NCBI GenBank assembly: GCA_036257565.1
Contig: DATAFH010000045.1
Span: 1-49,211 of the forward strand
Direction of reading: 5' to 3'
DNA: 49,211 nucleotides
Origin: DASSUW01 sp036257565
GTDB lineage: Bacteria > Actinomycetota > Thermoleophilia > Solirubrobacterales > Solirubrobacteraceae
The position numbers and the translations under genes were made by a program. Below the pieces are notes generated by a model. That model was not told the origin of the DNA, made no database searches, and was given only the letters and a program-made list of their open reading frames with translations. Below, in pieces: positions 23,839-31,185 of this stretch. The number at the start of each line of letters is the position of its first letter. The stretch's first letter is position 1.

Positions 23839-24999
23839 TCACGCCGTGGACAGGCGCGTCCGGAGCGCGCGCGTGACCTGCTCGACGGTCACGACGCCCC
23901 GCAGGCGGCCGTCCGCGTCGACTGCCATCAGGGCGCCGAGGCGGCGCAGCGGCTCCGAGCCGAGCAGCGCCTCGAGCGGCGCGTCGTCCCGCACGCGGTC
24001 GTTCGCCCCCGACGCGATCTCCCGGATCGGGGTGGTGCCGTCCTCGACGATCGCGGCGTGCTCGACCGCCGCCCGGTGGGCGAGGCCGACGTAGCGCCCG
24101 TCGGGGTCCACGACCGCGAACCAGGGCCAGCCCTGGTAGCGCAGGAAGTACTCCTCCCAGGCCCGCGAGGCCGGGAGATCGGCCGGGATGGCGACGGGAT
24201 CGGCGTCCATGATGTCGGCGACGGTGACGCCCTCGAGGCGATCGGTGAAGGCGGTCTGGGCGATCGCCGCGCGGGCCGAGGACCCGAGCAGGTACCCGAG
24301 CACGATCGCCCACAGGCCGCTGAAGGTACGGCCCTGGCCGAACAGCTGGTAGAGCCCCCAGCCGATCAGCACGGCTGCGAACGCCTGCCCCAGGTTGGCG
24401 GAGATGCGGGTCGCCCGGCTGCGCTCGCCGGTCACCTTCCAGGCGGCGGCCCGGGCGATCCGGCCCCCGTCGAGCGGGAAGGCGGGGATGAGGTTGAACA
24501 CGAGCAGCAGCACGTTCATCGAGACGAGGAAGCTCAGCCACAGCTCGAAGGCGCTCGCGGGCGCCCGGTTGTCCAGGGTCGCGGCGTCGAGGAAGGTTTC
24601 CCAGCCGAGGAGCGCGACGCTGAGGGCGCCGGTGACGGCGACGATCGCGAGCGTGACGAGCGGCCCGGCGGCGGCCACGCGGAACTCCTGGCCGGGCGAG
24701 CGCGTGTCGCTGCTCATCTTCATCACGCCGCCGAAGAAGAAGAGGTCGATGCCGCTCACCTCGATGCCCTCGCGGCGGGCGGCGACGGCGTGGCCGAGCT
24801 CGTGCAGCAGGATCGAGCCGAAGAAGCCGAGGGCGGCGCCGACCGAGCACGCGTAGGCCGCCGTGGGGTCGTCCAGCACCTCCTCGAACGCCTGGTTCAG
24901 GTAGAAGATGAACAGGAAGAGGACGAGGAACCACGACGCATTCACACCCACGCGAATGCCGAAGATGGTCGCCAGCTTGAGGGAGCTGCCTCCGAGCAA
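23839..24999 (-). CDS. M50 site-2-type membrane metalloprotease with CBS pair
   Basis: A 386-residue intramembrane zinc protease (rhomboid-unrelated, SpoIVFB/Rv1823-like class). Membrane helices with HELGH near residue 65 and NLIPAFPLDGGR near residue 170 give the zinc ligands; after about residue 245 come two CBS domains (TVADIMDADPVAIPADLP and IREIASGANDRV), which often sense adenosine nucleotides. The substrate is unknown; relatives cleave membrane-bound anti-sigma factors or signals. An in-frame stop three codons upstream makes TTG 24999 the earliest start; no Shine-Dalgarno is visible. Only 30 bp separate it from the divergent icd gene. Confidence 0.9.
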   Translation of the reverse strand: MLGGSSLKLATIFGIRVGVNASWFLVLFLFIFYLNQAFEEVLDDPTAAYACSVGAALGFFGSILLHELGHAVAARREGIEVSGIDLFFFGGVMKMSSDTRSPGQEFRVAAAGPLVTLAIVAVTGALSVALLGWETFLDAATLDNRAPASAFELWLSFLVSMNVLLLVFNLIPAFPLDGGRIARAAAWKVTGERSRATRISANLGQAFAAVLIGWGLYQLFGQGRTFSGLWAIVLGYLLGSSARAAIAQTAFTDRLEGVTVADIMDADPVAIPADLPASRAWEEYFLRYQGWPWFAVVDPDGRYVGLAHRAAVEHAAIVEDGTTPIREIASGANDRVRDDAPLEALLGSEPLRRLGALMAVDADGRLRGVVTVEQVTRALRTRLSTA

Positions 25000-25017
25000 G
25001 GGAAGTCAATGGTGGCA

Positions 25018-25023
25018 TAGCCT
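25018..25023 (+). promoter_or_regulatory. icd -10 box
   Basis: TAGCCT ends 6 nt before the icd ATG in a 30-bp divergent gap. No Shine-Dalgarno precedes the ATG, so a leaderless icd-mdh transcript is likely. Confidence 0.45.
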
Positions 25024-25029
25024 CCCCGC

Positions 25030-26109
25030 ATGGCTCATGACGTGACATTCATCCCCGGTGACGGGACCGGGCCGGAGCTCGCGGAGGCGACGAGGCGGGT
25101 CCTGGAGGGGACCGGCGTCGAGTTCGACTGGGACGAGCACCCGGCAGGCGAGGACGTGTACCACGACGAGGGAACGCCGTTCCCCGACCGCACGCTGGAG
25201 TCGATCCGGCGCACGAAGGTCGGCATCAAGGGGCCGACCACCACGCCGGTCGGCTCCGGCTTCCGCTCGGTCAACGTGCTGCTGCGCAAGGAGCTCGACC
25301 TCTACGCCTGCATCCGGCCGTGCAAGGCCTACAACGGCGTGCGCACGCGCTTCCCGGAGACGGACATCGTGATCGTGCGCGAGAACACGGAGGACCTCTA
25401 CGCCGGCATCGAGTTCGAGAAGGACACCGAGAACGCCGAGCGGCTGCGGTCGTTCATCAGCGAGCTCGACGGCTCGACGATCCGCGAGCACTCCGGCATC
25501 TCGGTGAAGCCGATCTCGGTCTTCGGCTCCGAGCGGATCGTGCGCGCGGCTTTCGACTACGCGCGGGAGAACGGGCGCCGCAAGGTCACCGCCGCGCACA
25601 AGGCGAATATCATGAAGTTCTCGGACGGCCTGTTCCTGGAGGTGGCGCGGCGGGTCGCGGAGGACTACCCGGACATCGAGTTCGAGGACCGCATCATCGA
25701 CAACCTGTGCAATCAGCTCGTCTCGCGCCCGGAGGAGTACGACGTGATCGTGCTCCCCAACCTGTACGGCGACATCGTCTCCGACCTCGGGGCGGGGATG
25801 ATCGGCGGCCTCGGGCTGGCGCCTGGCGGGAACCTCGGCACCGAGGCGGCCATGTTCGAGGCCACGCACGGGTCGGCACCGAAGTACAAGGGCCAGAACA
25901 AGGTCAACCCGACCGCGCTCATGCTCTCCGGCGTGCTCATGCTCCGTCACCTCGGCGAGCGGGACGCGGCCGACCGGCTGGAAGGAGCGATCGCGGCGGT
26001 GATCGAGCGGGGGGAGGAGGTCACCTATGACCTCAAGCCCACACGTGACGACCCCACCGCCGTCGGGACGTCCGAGTTCGCCGACGCCGTGATCGAGGAG
26101 ATGGCCTGA
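25030..26109 (+). CDS. icd: NAD-type isocitrate dehydrogenase
   Basis: A 359-residue member of the isocitrate/isopropylmalate dehydrogenase family. Motifs: TFIPGDGTGPEL, the substrate-binding RENTEDLYAGIEFE, the catalytic Lys in VTAAHKANIMKFSDGLFLE, and the metal-binding NLYGDIVSDLGAG; the NAD-side loop is GTEAAMFEATHGSAPKYKGQ. The short length and lack of NADP-enzyme insertions suggest the homo-oligomeric NAD-dependent form rather than the large monomeric NADP form. One base separates it from mdh, so the two TCA genes are co-transcribed. An isopropylmalate or homoisocitrate role is less likely given the TCA neighbours. Confidence 0.88.
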   Translation: MAHDVTFIPGDGTGPELAEATRRVLEGTGVEFDWDEHPAGEDVYHDEGTPFPDRTLESIRRTKVGIKGPTTTPVGSGFRSVNVLLRKELDLYACIRPCKAYNGVRTRFPETDIVIVRENTEDLYAGIEFEKDTENAERLRSFISELDGSTIREHSGISVKPISVFGSERIVRAAFDYARENGRRKVTAAHKANIMKFSDGLFLEVARRVAEDYPDIEFEDRIIDNLCNQLVSRPEEYDVIVLPNLYGDIVSDLGAGMIGGLGLAPGGNLGTEAAMFEATHGSAPKYKGQNKVNPTALMLSGVLMLRHLGERDAADRLEGAIAAVIERGEEVTYDLKPTRDDPTAVGTSEFADAVIEEMA

Positions 26110-26110
26110 G

Positions 26111-27100
26111 ATGCGTCAACCAGTCGATGTCACTGTGACCGGTGCTGCCGGTCAGATCGGTTATGCGCTCCTATTCCGTGTTGCGTCAGGCCAGTTGTTG
26201 GGCGATGACGTCCCGGTTCACCTGCGGCTGCTCGAGATCCCCGATGCGGTGAAGGCGGCGGAGGGGACGGCGCTCGAGCTGTTCGACGGCGCGTTCCCGC
26301 TGCTGGCCGGCATCGACGTGACCGACGACGCGGGCGTGGCGTTCGACGGCACCTCGATCGCGTTGCTGGTCGGGGCCCGGCCGCGGACCAAGGGCATGGA
26401 GCGGGCCGACCTGCTCGAGGCCAACGGCGCGATCTTCAAGCCGCAGGGCGAGGCGATCGCGGCGAATGCGGCGAGCGACGTGAAGGTCCTGGTGGTCGGC
26501 AACCCCGCCAACACGAACGCGCTGATCGCGATGAGCAACGCGGACGGCGTGCCGGCCGAGCGCTTCACCGCGATGACGCGACTCGACCACAACCGCGCCG
26601 TCGCCCAGCTCGCGGCGCGCACCGGAGCGGCGGTGTCGGACATCTCTCACATGGCGGTGTGGGGCAACCACTCGCCGACGATGTACCCCGACCTGTTCAA
26701 CGCCCGCGTGCGAGGTGAGCGTGCCTGGGACGTGGTGGCCGACGAGGCGTGGGTGGCCGAGGAGTACATCCCGCGCGTCGGCAAGCGCGGAGCGGAGATC
26801 ATCGAGGCCCGGGGCGCATCCTCGGCAGCCTCCGCCGCGAGCGCCGCAATCGACCACGTGTATGACTGGGTCAACGGCACTGCCGGGGGCGGCTGGGTCT
26901 CGATGGCCGTGCCGTCGACCGGCGCCTACGACGTACCGGAGGGGATCATCTCCTCCTTCCCCGTCCGCACGGCGAACGGGCAGTGGGAGATCGTCGAAGG
27001 GCTCGACGTGCCGCAGTTCTCACGCCAGCGGATCGACCGCACGGTGGAAGAGCTGTTGGAGGAACGGGCGGCCGTACAGCGGCTAGGGCTCGTTAGTTAG
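26111..27100 (+). CDS. mdh: Malate dehydrogenase
   Basis: A 329-residue malate dehydrogenase of the cytosolic-like clade. NAD fold: VTGAAGQIGYALLFRVA; coenzyme loop VLVVGNPANTNAL; catalytic Asp in TRLDHNRA and His in VWGNHSPT; substrate Arg residues in the mobile loop are at GARPRTKGMERADL. It interconverts malate and oxaloacetate, next to icd (1-bp gap) and close to sdhAB, giving three TCA enzymes within 7 kb. A long hairpin follows directly after the stop. Confidence 0.95.
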   Translation: MRQPVDVTVTGAAGQIGYALLFRVASGQLLGDDVPVHLRLLEIPDAVKAAEGTALELFDGAFPLLAGIDVTDDAGVAFDGTSIALLVGARPRTKGMERADLLEANGAIFKPQGEAIAANAASDVKVLVVGNPANTNALIAMSNADGVPAERFTAMTRLDHNRAVAQLAARTGAAVSDISHMAVWGNHSPTMYPDLFNARVRGERAWDVVADEAWVAEEYIPRVGKRGAEIIEARGASSAASAASAAIDHVYDWVNGTAGGGWVSMAVPSTGAYDVPEGIISSFPVRTANGQWEIVEGLDVPQFSRQRIDRTVEELLEERAAVQRLGLVS

Positions 27101-27110
27101 GGGTTTCGCC

Positions 27111-27169
27111 CAGCGTCCGTCGGTCCTCACGCCGTCGCCGAGGCAAATCCGGCCGACCGACGGGCGCTG
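27111..27169. terminator. Hairpin between convergent mdh and the regulator gene
   Basis: CAGCGTCCGTCGGTC (27111-27125) pairs with GACCGACGGGCGCTG (27155-27169): 15 bp with a single G:T wobble and a 29-nt loop. It fills the 76-bp gap between two genes read toward each other. No T run follows, so termination may need Rho or another factor; it may also only protect transcript ends. Confidence 0.5.
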
Positions 27170-27176
27170 TGCGACG

Positions 27177-27563
27177 TTACGCTCGCAGATGCCAGCCGCG
27201 TCCTGACTTGGTGACCTTGCCGTCCTCGGCGAGCCCCGGCATCACCCGGTAGAGGTAGTTCTGCTTGATCCCCATGGCCTCGGCCAGCTCGGGGATCGTG
27301 ATGCCGGGGCGCTCGCCCACGAGCGCCAGCGCCTGCGTGGCGCGGGTGCCGGAGCCGCGCGGCCGGCCGCGGCGGCCGTTGGACGAGGATCGGGTGGAAC
27401 GCCGGCGGCGTGTGACGGAGCCGGTGGCGCTGGCCTGTCGCCCTTCGACACCTGACAGTGCGCGCTCTGCTGCTTCCAAACGGTGAAACTCATCCACCAA
27501 CGGACGCAGCTCCTTCAGGCGTGACTGGATCTCCTTGCGCTTCTCGTCGAGAAAGTCTGCCAC
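27177..27563 (-). CDS. Small DNA-binding protein, helical N-terminus plus winged helix
   Basis: A 128-residue protein of unknown function. Residues 1-40 are a likely coiled coil (FLDEKRKEIQSRLKELRPLVDEFHRLEAAE), followed by a basic Ser/Arg/Gly linker (RRRRSTRSSSNGRRGRPRGSG) and a winged-helix region (ITIPELAEAMGIKQNYLYRVMPGLAEDGKV). The AT-hook-like GRRGRPRGSG suggests minor-groove contact. GTG 27563 is preferred because AAGGGAG lies just upstream; GTG 27581 would add six residues. It could be a nucleoid protein or a local repressor; targets cannot be inferred from its neighbours. Confidence 0.72.
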   Translation of the reverse strand: MADFLDEKRKEIQSRLKELRPLVDEFHRLEAAERALSGVEGRQASATGSVTRRRRSTRSSSNGRRGRPRGSGTRATQALALVGERPGITIPELAEAMGIKQNYLYRVMPGLAEDGKVTKSGRGWHLRA

Positions 27564-27655
27564 TGGCTCCCTTTCGCTCACTATGACAAGGTGAAACGCT
27601 ACCAGTGAACCGCCCATGCCGGTGAATACTTGTGTGCGGGAATACGTCCTAGGGG

Positions 27656-27661
27656 TATGGT
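27656..27661 (+). promoter_or_regulatory. -10 box of the DUF4396 gene
   Basis: TATGGT ends 6 nt before ATG 27668, again predicting a leaderless message. It lies in the 104-bp gap divergent from the small regulator gene. Confidence 0.4.
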
Positions 27662-27667
27662 TTCGGC

Positions 27668-28132
27668 ATGGCCTCCCATGCGCCCGCGGAAGGGTCGCTC
27701 AACCGGCTTGCCTTCAGCGCGACCGTGCACTGCCTCACGGGCTGCGCGATCGGCGAGGTCCTGGGCATGATCATCGGTACGGCGCTCGGCTGGTCGGACC
27801 TCCAGACGATCGCGCTCGCGGTCGCGCTGGCGTTCTTCTTCGGGTACTCCCTGACCAGCCTGCCGCTGCTGCGCTCGGGCATGGCGCTCCGCGCCGTCAT
27901 CCCGATCGCGCTGGCCTCGGACACGATCTCGATCACGATCATGGAGATCGTCGACAACGCGATCATGCTGGTCATCCCGGGTGCGATGGAGGCCGGGCTC
28001 GACAACTTCAAGTTCTGGGGCAGTCTGGCCGTCGCGCTGCTGATCGCGGGCGCGGCTGCCTACCCGGTCAACCGGTGGCTGCTGAGCCGCGGCAAGGGCC
28101 ATGCCGTGGTGCACCGGCACCACGCGCACTGA
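27668..28132 (+). CDS. DUF4396 membrane protein
   Basis: A 154-residue integral membrane protein with about four helices and the DUF4396 pattern: CLTGCAIGEVLGMIIGTALGW, then FFFGYSLTSLPLLR, then DTISITIMEIVDNA. The C-terminus ends in a His-rich tail (HAVVHRHHAH), which suggests metal contact. Members often sit near metal or copper handling genes, but none is adjacent here, so function stays unknown. It converges on the SRPBCC gene with only 3 bp between the stops. Confidence 0.8.
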   Translation: MASHAPAEGSLNRLAFSATVHCLTGCAIGEVLGMIIGTALGWSDLQTIALAVALAFFFGYSLTSLPLLRSGMALRAVIPIALASDTISITIMEIVDNAIMLVIPGAMEAGLDNFKFWGSLAVALLIAGAAAYPVNRWLLSRGKGHAVVHRHHAH

Positions 28133-28135
28133 AGC

Positions 28136-28597
28136 TCAGCTGGGGCCCTGCCCGTTCTCGATCAGGGCCTTGAGGCGCTGCAGTGAGCGCTCGGCTTCAC
28201 GCTCGGGCACGCCGCCGACCAGGAACCGGCTCGCGGCGGCGCCGAGGAAGCCGCCGGGGGCCTTGAACTCGTTCTCGTAGTCGAAGCGCGTGCGGTCCTC
28301 GCCGTTCTCGCGGAGCGTGTAGCTCGTGCGCGCGTACGAATGGGCGGGGCCGCGGCCCTCCCAGGTCGCGTGGTCCGGGCGGTCGGCCTCGGTCAGCGTC
28401 CAGCGCACCTTGAAGTTGGCGCCACGCAGATGCAGTGTCTGCACCATCCCGAAGCCCTCGCGGGGATCGCCGTCGTCGCGCTTGTTGACTCGCCGGTGGA
28501 TCGTGACCCAGTCGTCGAGGTGGCTCGGGTCGATCATGAAGTCATAGACCCGTTCGCGCGGCGCGTCGATTTCGATCGACGCGGTCACCAGCGTCAC
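28136..28597 (-). CDS. SRPBCC (START-like) lipid/ligand-binding protein
   Basis: A 153-residue single-domain SRPBCC protein (polyketide cyclase/dehydrase or CoxG-like). It starts TASIEIDAPRERVYDFMIDPSHLDDWV, the hallmark N-terminal strand and helix, and ends with the long C-terminal helix (REAERSLQRLKALIEN) that lids the hydrophobic cavity. The ligand is unknown. Its ATG overlaps the stop of the upstream SDR gene by 4 nt, so the two are translated together and may act on the same small hydrophobic substrate. Confidence 0.87.
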   Translation of the reverse strand: MTLVTASIEIDAPRERVYDFMIDPSHLDDWVTIHRRVNKRDDGDPREGFGMVQTLHLRGANFKVRWTLTEADRPDHATWEGRGPAHSYARTSYTLRENGEDRTRFDYENEFKAPGGFLGAAASRFLVGGVPEREAERSLQRLKALIENGQGPS

Positions 28598-29517
28598 TTC
28601 GCGGCCACCTCCTCGGTCTTCTCCCAGTCGCGCAGGGCGCGTTCGACGGCTGCGTCGAACGTGTGCAACCTAACGCCGAAGGCCGCCGCGGCGTCGTTCG
28701 TACGTGGCAGCAGGTCGCTCTCGAGCGACTCCATGAGCGGCCCGATGAAGCCGGGGTCCTCCTCGGCCACCGCCGCCGCGACGACGGAGGCCACCGGCGT
28801 GAGGTTGAAGGTGACGGGGATCGAGGGGCGGTCGACGAGCATCGCGTCGGCGATGCGGGCGATCAGCCGCTCGTAGGTCATGACGTCCGGGCCGGCGATG
28901 TCCCACGAGCGGCCGGACAGCTCGGCGGGGGCGTCCGCCGCGCGCACGAGGAACTCGAGCACGTCGCGGCCGTCGATCGGCTGGGTGCGGTTCGAGCGCC
29001 AGGCGGGGAGGGCGAGTAGCGGCAGGCGCTCGATCAGGCGGACGAGGAAGCGGAACGATCGCGAGCGGGCCCCGACGACGATCGAGGCGCGAAACGCGAT
29101 CGGCTCCGCCGCCGCCTCGAGCAGCGCCTCCTCGACGGCCAGGCGCGAGGCCAAGTGGCGGGAGGCCCGCTTGTCCTGGGGGACGAGGCCGCCGAGGTAG
29201 ACGATCCGCCGCACGCCCGCGTCCCGCGCGGCGGTGGCGAAGCGCCGAGCGGCGCGCCGCTCAGCTGCGGGGAAGCCGTCGGCCGGTCCCTCCATCGAGT
29301 GGATGAGGTAGTACGCGGCGTCCACGCCGTCCAGCGCCTTGCCGAGGCCGGCGCCGGTGATGGCGTCGCCGTACACGACGTCGTTGAGGGCGATCCCCGC
29401 CGCGGTCACGCGCTCCTGCGAGCGGGCGAAGCCGCGGACCTCGTGGCCGGCCTGGTGCAGGCGCGGCACCAGCGCCGCACCGACATAGCCGGAGATCCCG
29501 GTGACGAGCACGCGCAT
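28594..29517 (-). CDS. Atypical SDR-family NAD(P)-binding protein
   Basis: A 307-residue atypical short-chain dehydrogenase/NAD(P)H-binding protein (NmrA or NDUFA9-like). The Rossmann motif is VLVTGISGYVGAALVPRL; AYYLIHSM and RIVYLGGL follow, and the usual Tyr-x3-Lys catalytic pair is replaced (LVPQDKRASRHLASRLAVEE), so it may bind NAD(P) without classic reductase chemistry. Relatives act on quinones, lipids or as redox sensors. ATG 29517 fits the fold, with TGAGG directly upstream; the frame stays open upstream through the leader hairpin, which I judge non-coding. First gene of the SDR-SRPBCC pair. Confidence 0.84.
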   Translation of the reverse strand: MRVLVTGISGYVGAALVPRLHQAGHEVRGFARSQERVTAAGIALNDVVYGDAITGAGLGKALDGVDAAYYLIHSMEGPADGFPAAERRAARRFATAARDAGVRRIVYLGGLVPQDKRASRHLASRLAVEEALLEAAAEPIAFRASIVVGARSRSFRFLVRLIERLPLLALPAWRSNRTQPIDGRDVLEFLVRAADAPAELSGRSWDIAGPDVMTYERLIARIADAMLVDRPSIPVTFNLTPVASVVAAAVAEEDPGFIGPLMESLESDLLPRTNDAAAAFGVRLHTFDAAVERALRDWEKTEEVAAK

Positions 29518-29545
29518 CCTCAGCGGCTCCCCTGGAGCGCCCGCA

Positions 29546-29595
29546 CAAAAACCCCGAGGGAGCGAAGTCGGCACGTCGCAGGTACGGGGGTTTTC
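29546..29595 (-). terminator. Terminator-like hairpin in the leader of the SDR operon
   Basis: On the minus strand AAAACCCC (29594-29587), a 31-nt structured loop, then GGGGTTTTTG (29555-29546): an A/GC stem followed by a T run, 30 nt before the SDR start. No minus-strand gene ends upstream here, so the hairpin would act on the SDR-SRPBCC leader itself, i.e. attenuation. On the plus strand it could stop antisense transcripts. Confidence 0.45.
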
Positions 29596-29728
29596 ATCCC
29601 GTTACAGGGTATTTGCGGACACGCTACGAACTGTGTGCGTTTTGCGGGGATGAGGGTTGCTCGCTTCTGCTTCCCGGTGCTTTGCTGTTGCCGAGTTGTG
29701 ACGGATCGGTGAAGGGGGAGCTCGGAGG

Positions 29729-29956
29729 ATGGACAGAAGCGACAAGGGGCGAAAGGTGACGTGCGAGGACTGCTTCTTCAGGCGGAACGGACTGTGCGCG
29801 CTGGCGCTCGACCAGCCGTGCGCGACGTTCCGCCCGGACAGCCCGCAGGGCCTCCGCCCACCCAGCCAGATGCGCTTCGTCTTCCGCCAGGAGCGCCGCC
29901 GCCAGGCGGCCTGGCAGTTCCCGACCGCCCAGGAGCAGGCCGCGCTCCACGCGTAA
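29729..29956 (+). CDS. Small zinc-ribbon-like protein
   Basis: A 75-residue protein with four Cys (C-x2-C near residue 12, then C-x7-C: CEDCFFRRNGLCALALDQPC), spaced like a small zinc knuckle, followed by a basic C-terminal half (FVFRQERRRQAAWQF). Function unknown; it could bind RNA or protein. ATG 29729 has GGGGGAG and GGAGG just upstream, one of the clearest ribosome sites in the window. It ends 9 bp before the MBL gene, so they may be co-transcribed, though the MBL gene also has its own -10 box. Confidence 0.78.
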   Translation: MDRSDKGRKVTCEDCFFRRNGLCALALDQPCATFRPDSPQGLRPPSQMRFVFRQERRRQAAWQFPTAQEQAALHA

Positions 29957-29965
29957 GCTCCGTCC

Positions 29966-30757
29966 GTGGAGCTCAGGGTGCTCGGCAAGTCGCCGGCCTG
30001 GCAGGACGCGGGTGGGGCGTGCAGCGGCTATCTCGTTCAGGCCGCCGGCGCCCGGGTGCTCCTGGACTGCGGGAACGGCGTCTTCGGGAAGCTCCGCGCG
30101 GTGATGGATTACGCGGAGGTCGACGCGGTGGTCGTCTCGCACCTGCACGCGGACCACATCCTCGACCTCGTGCCGTTCGCGTCCGGCCTCATCTACGCGC
30201 CGCGCCACCAGCCCGTCCCGGTCGACGGGTGGCCGGGCACCGACCATCCGCCGCACCCGCGCCTGATCGCCCCGCCGGGCGCCGGGGAGGCGTTCCGGCG
30301 GTTGTGCGCGGCGTCCGGGATGCGCGAGGAGCACATCGAGACCGGCTTCGCGCTCGAGGAGTACGACGGCGGCGACGTGGTCACGGTCGGCGACATCGCG
30401 GTCCGCTTCCAGGCTGTCCCGCACTTCGTGCCGACCCACGCGCTCGACGTTTCGGCCGACGGGGCCCGGATTACCTATAGCGCCGACTCCTCGCCGAGTG
30501 ACGCGCTGTGCGAGTTCGCGCGCGACACCGACCTCCTGCTCATCGAGGCCACCCTCCCGCGCCCGGAGCGCGACGGCCCGCGAGGCCACCTCACCCCAGC
30601 CGAGGCCGGCGACCACGGCCGCCGGGCCGGAGCGCGCCGGCTCGTCCTCACGCACATCTCGGACGAGCTCGACGCCGAACGCGCCCTTCGGGAGGCCGCG
30701 GCCGCGTTCGGTGGTCCGGTCGAGGTGGCTCGGGAGGGCGCGGTCTACACCTTGTGA
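29966..30757 (+). CDS. MBL-fold metallo-hydrolase, RNase Z-like
   Basis: A 263-residue metallo-beta-lactamase-fold enzyme of the RNase Z/ElaC-like branch. Metal motifs: SHLHADHILDL (HxHxDH) near residues 57-63, His in VPHFVPTHAL, Asp in TYSADSSPSD, and C-terminal His in LVLTHISDEL. It lacks the long exosite arm of true RNase Z, so it more likely cleaves a cyclic phosphodiester or another ester. GTG 29966 has TAAGCT 6 nt upstream, suggesting a leaderless start. The N-terminus (LRVLGKSPAWQDAGGACSGYLVQ) matches the actinobacterial group of cyclic-nucleotide-phosphodiesterase-like MBL proteins. Confidence 0.88.
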   Translation: MELRVLGKSPAWQDAGGACSGYLVQAAGARVLLDCGNGVFGKLRAVMDYAEVDAVVVSHLHADHILDLVPFASGLIYAPRHQPVPVDGWPGTDHPPHPRLIAPPGAGEAFRRLCAASGMREEHIETGFALEEYDGGDVVTVGDIAVRFQAVPHFVPTHALDVSADGARITYSADSSPSDALCEFARDTDLLLIEATLPRPERDGPRGHLTPAEAGDHGRRAGARRLVLTHISDELDAERALREAAAAFGGPVEVAREGAVYTL

Positions 30758-31185
30758 CTCTCTTGGCCGCGGTTGCGCCGGCGAACGGCGGCATTGAGGG
30801 GGAGTACGGGGTGTGCGTCGGTCGTCCGCGGGCGGTTGGGGCTGCTCAGGGGCGGTATGCGGTACTCAGCAGCCCCAGGGGCCGAACCGAAAGTGGTGGG
30901 TCTAGACATGATCGCCCTGCGATCACGAGCAGCCCCACGCCCTCCCAGTCCCACGAATCCACTCCAACCCGCCTTCCTCACCGCCGAAGTTTCGTCCCAC
31001 GCTCCCGCCCGAACCCGCCTCCCTCACTGCCGAAGTTCGTCCCACGCTCCCGCCTGAACCTGCCTCCCTCCATGCCGAACGCTCGTCCCGCCGCGCCCCG
31101 TCCGAGCCCGCGATGTTCGTCTCACGACGAACGCTTCGCGATCACCGGTCAAGGCTGAGCGCCGCCGCGCCGATGCTGTCCTGTG
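30758..31185. other. Structured intergenic region before the EAL gene
   Basis: A 428-bp stretch with no supported gene. GGGGCTGCT (30838-30846) can pair with AGCAGCCCC at either 30868-30876 or 30928-30936, two mutually exclusive stems. TGATCGC-CCT-GCGATCA is a perfect hairpin at 30909-30925. A pyrimidine-rich imperfect tandem repeat follows (30966-31104). The base composition and repeats differ from the genes on each side. A small RNA is possible but unproven. Confidence 0.5.
30966..31104. repeat. Imperfect ~46-bp tandem repeat, about three units
   Basis: Unit 1 (30966-31011) and unit 2 (31012-31056) share AACCCGCC..CCTCAC.GCCGAAGTT and CGTCCCACGCTCCCGCC with few changes; unit 3 (31057-31104) is more diverged. 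There are no spacers between units and no palindromic repeat, so this is a minisatellite, not a CRISPR array. Confidence 0.75.

Noticed and set aside
25030..26109. 3-isopropylmalate dehydrogenase
   Set aside because: Same superfamily, but the ENTEDLYAGIE segment, the position 1 bp before mdh and proximity to sdh fit isocitrate dehydrogenase better; not fully excluded.
30966..31104. CRISPR array
   Set aside because: Units are contiguous without unique spacers, repeats are imperfect and no cas genes are present; it is a tandem repeat.
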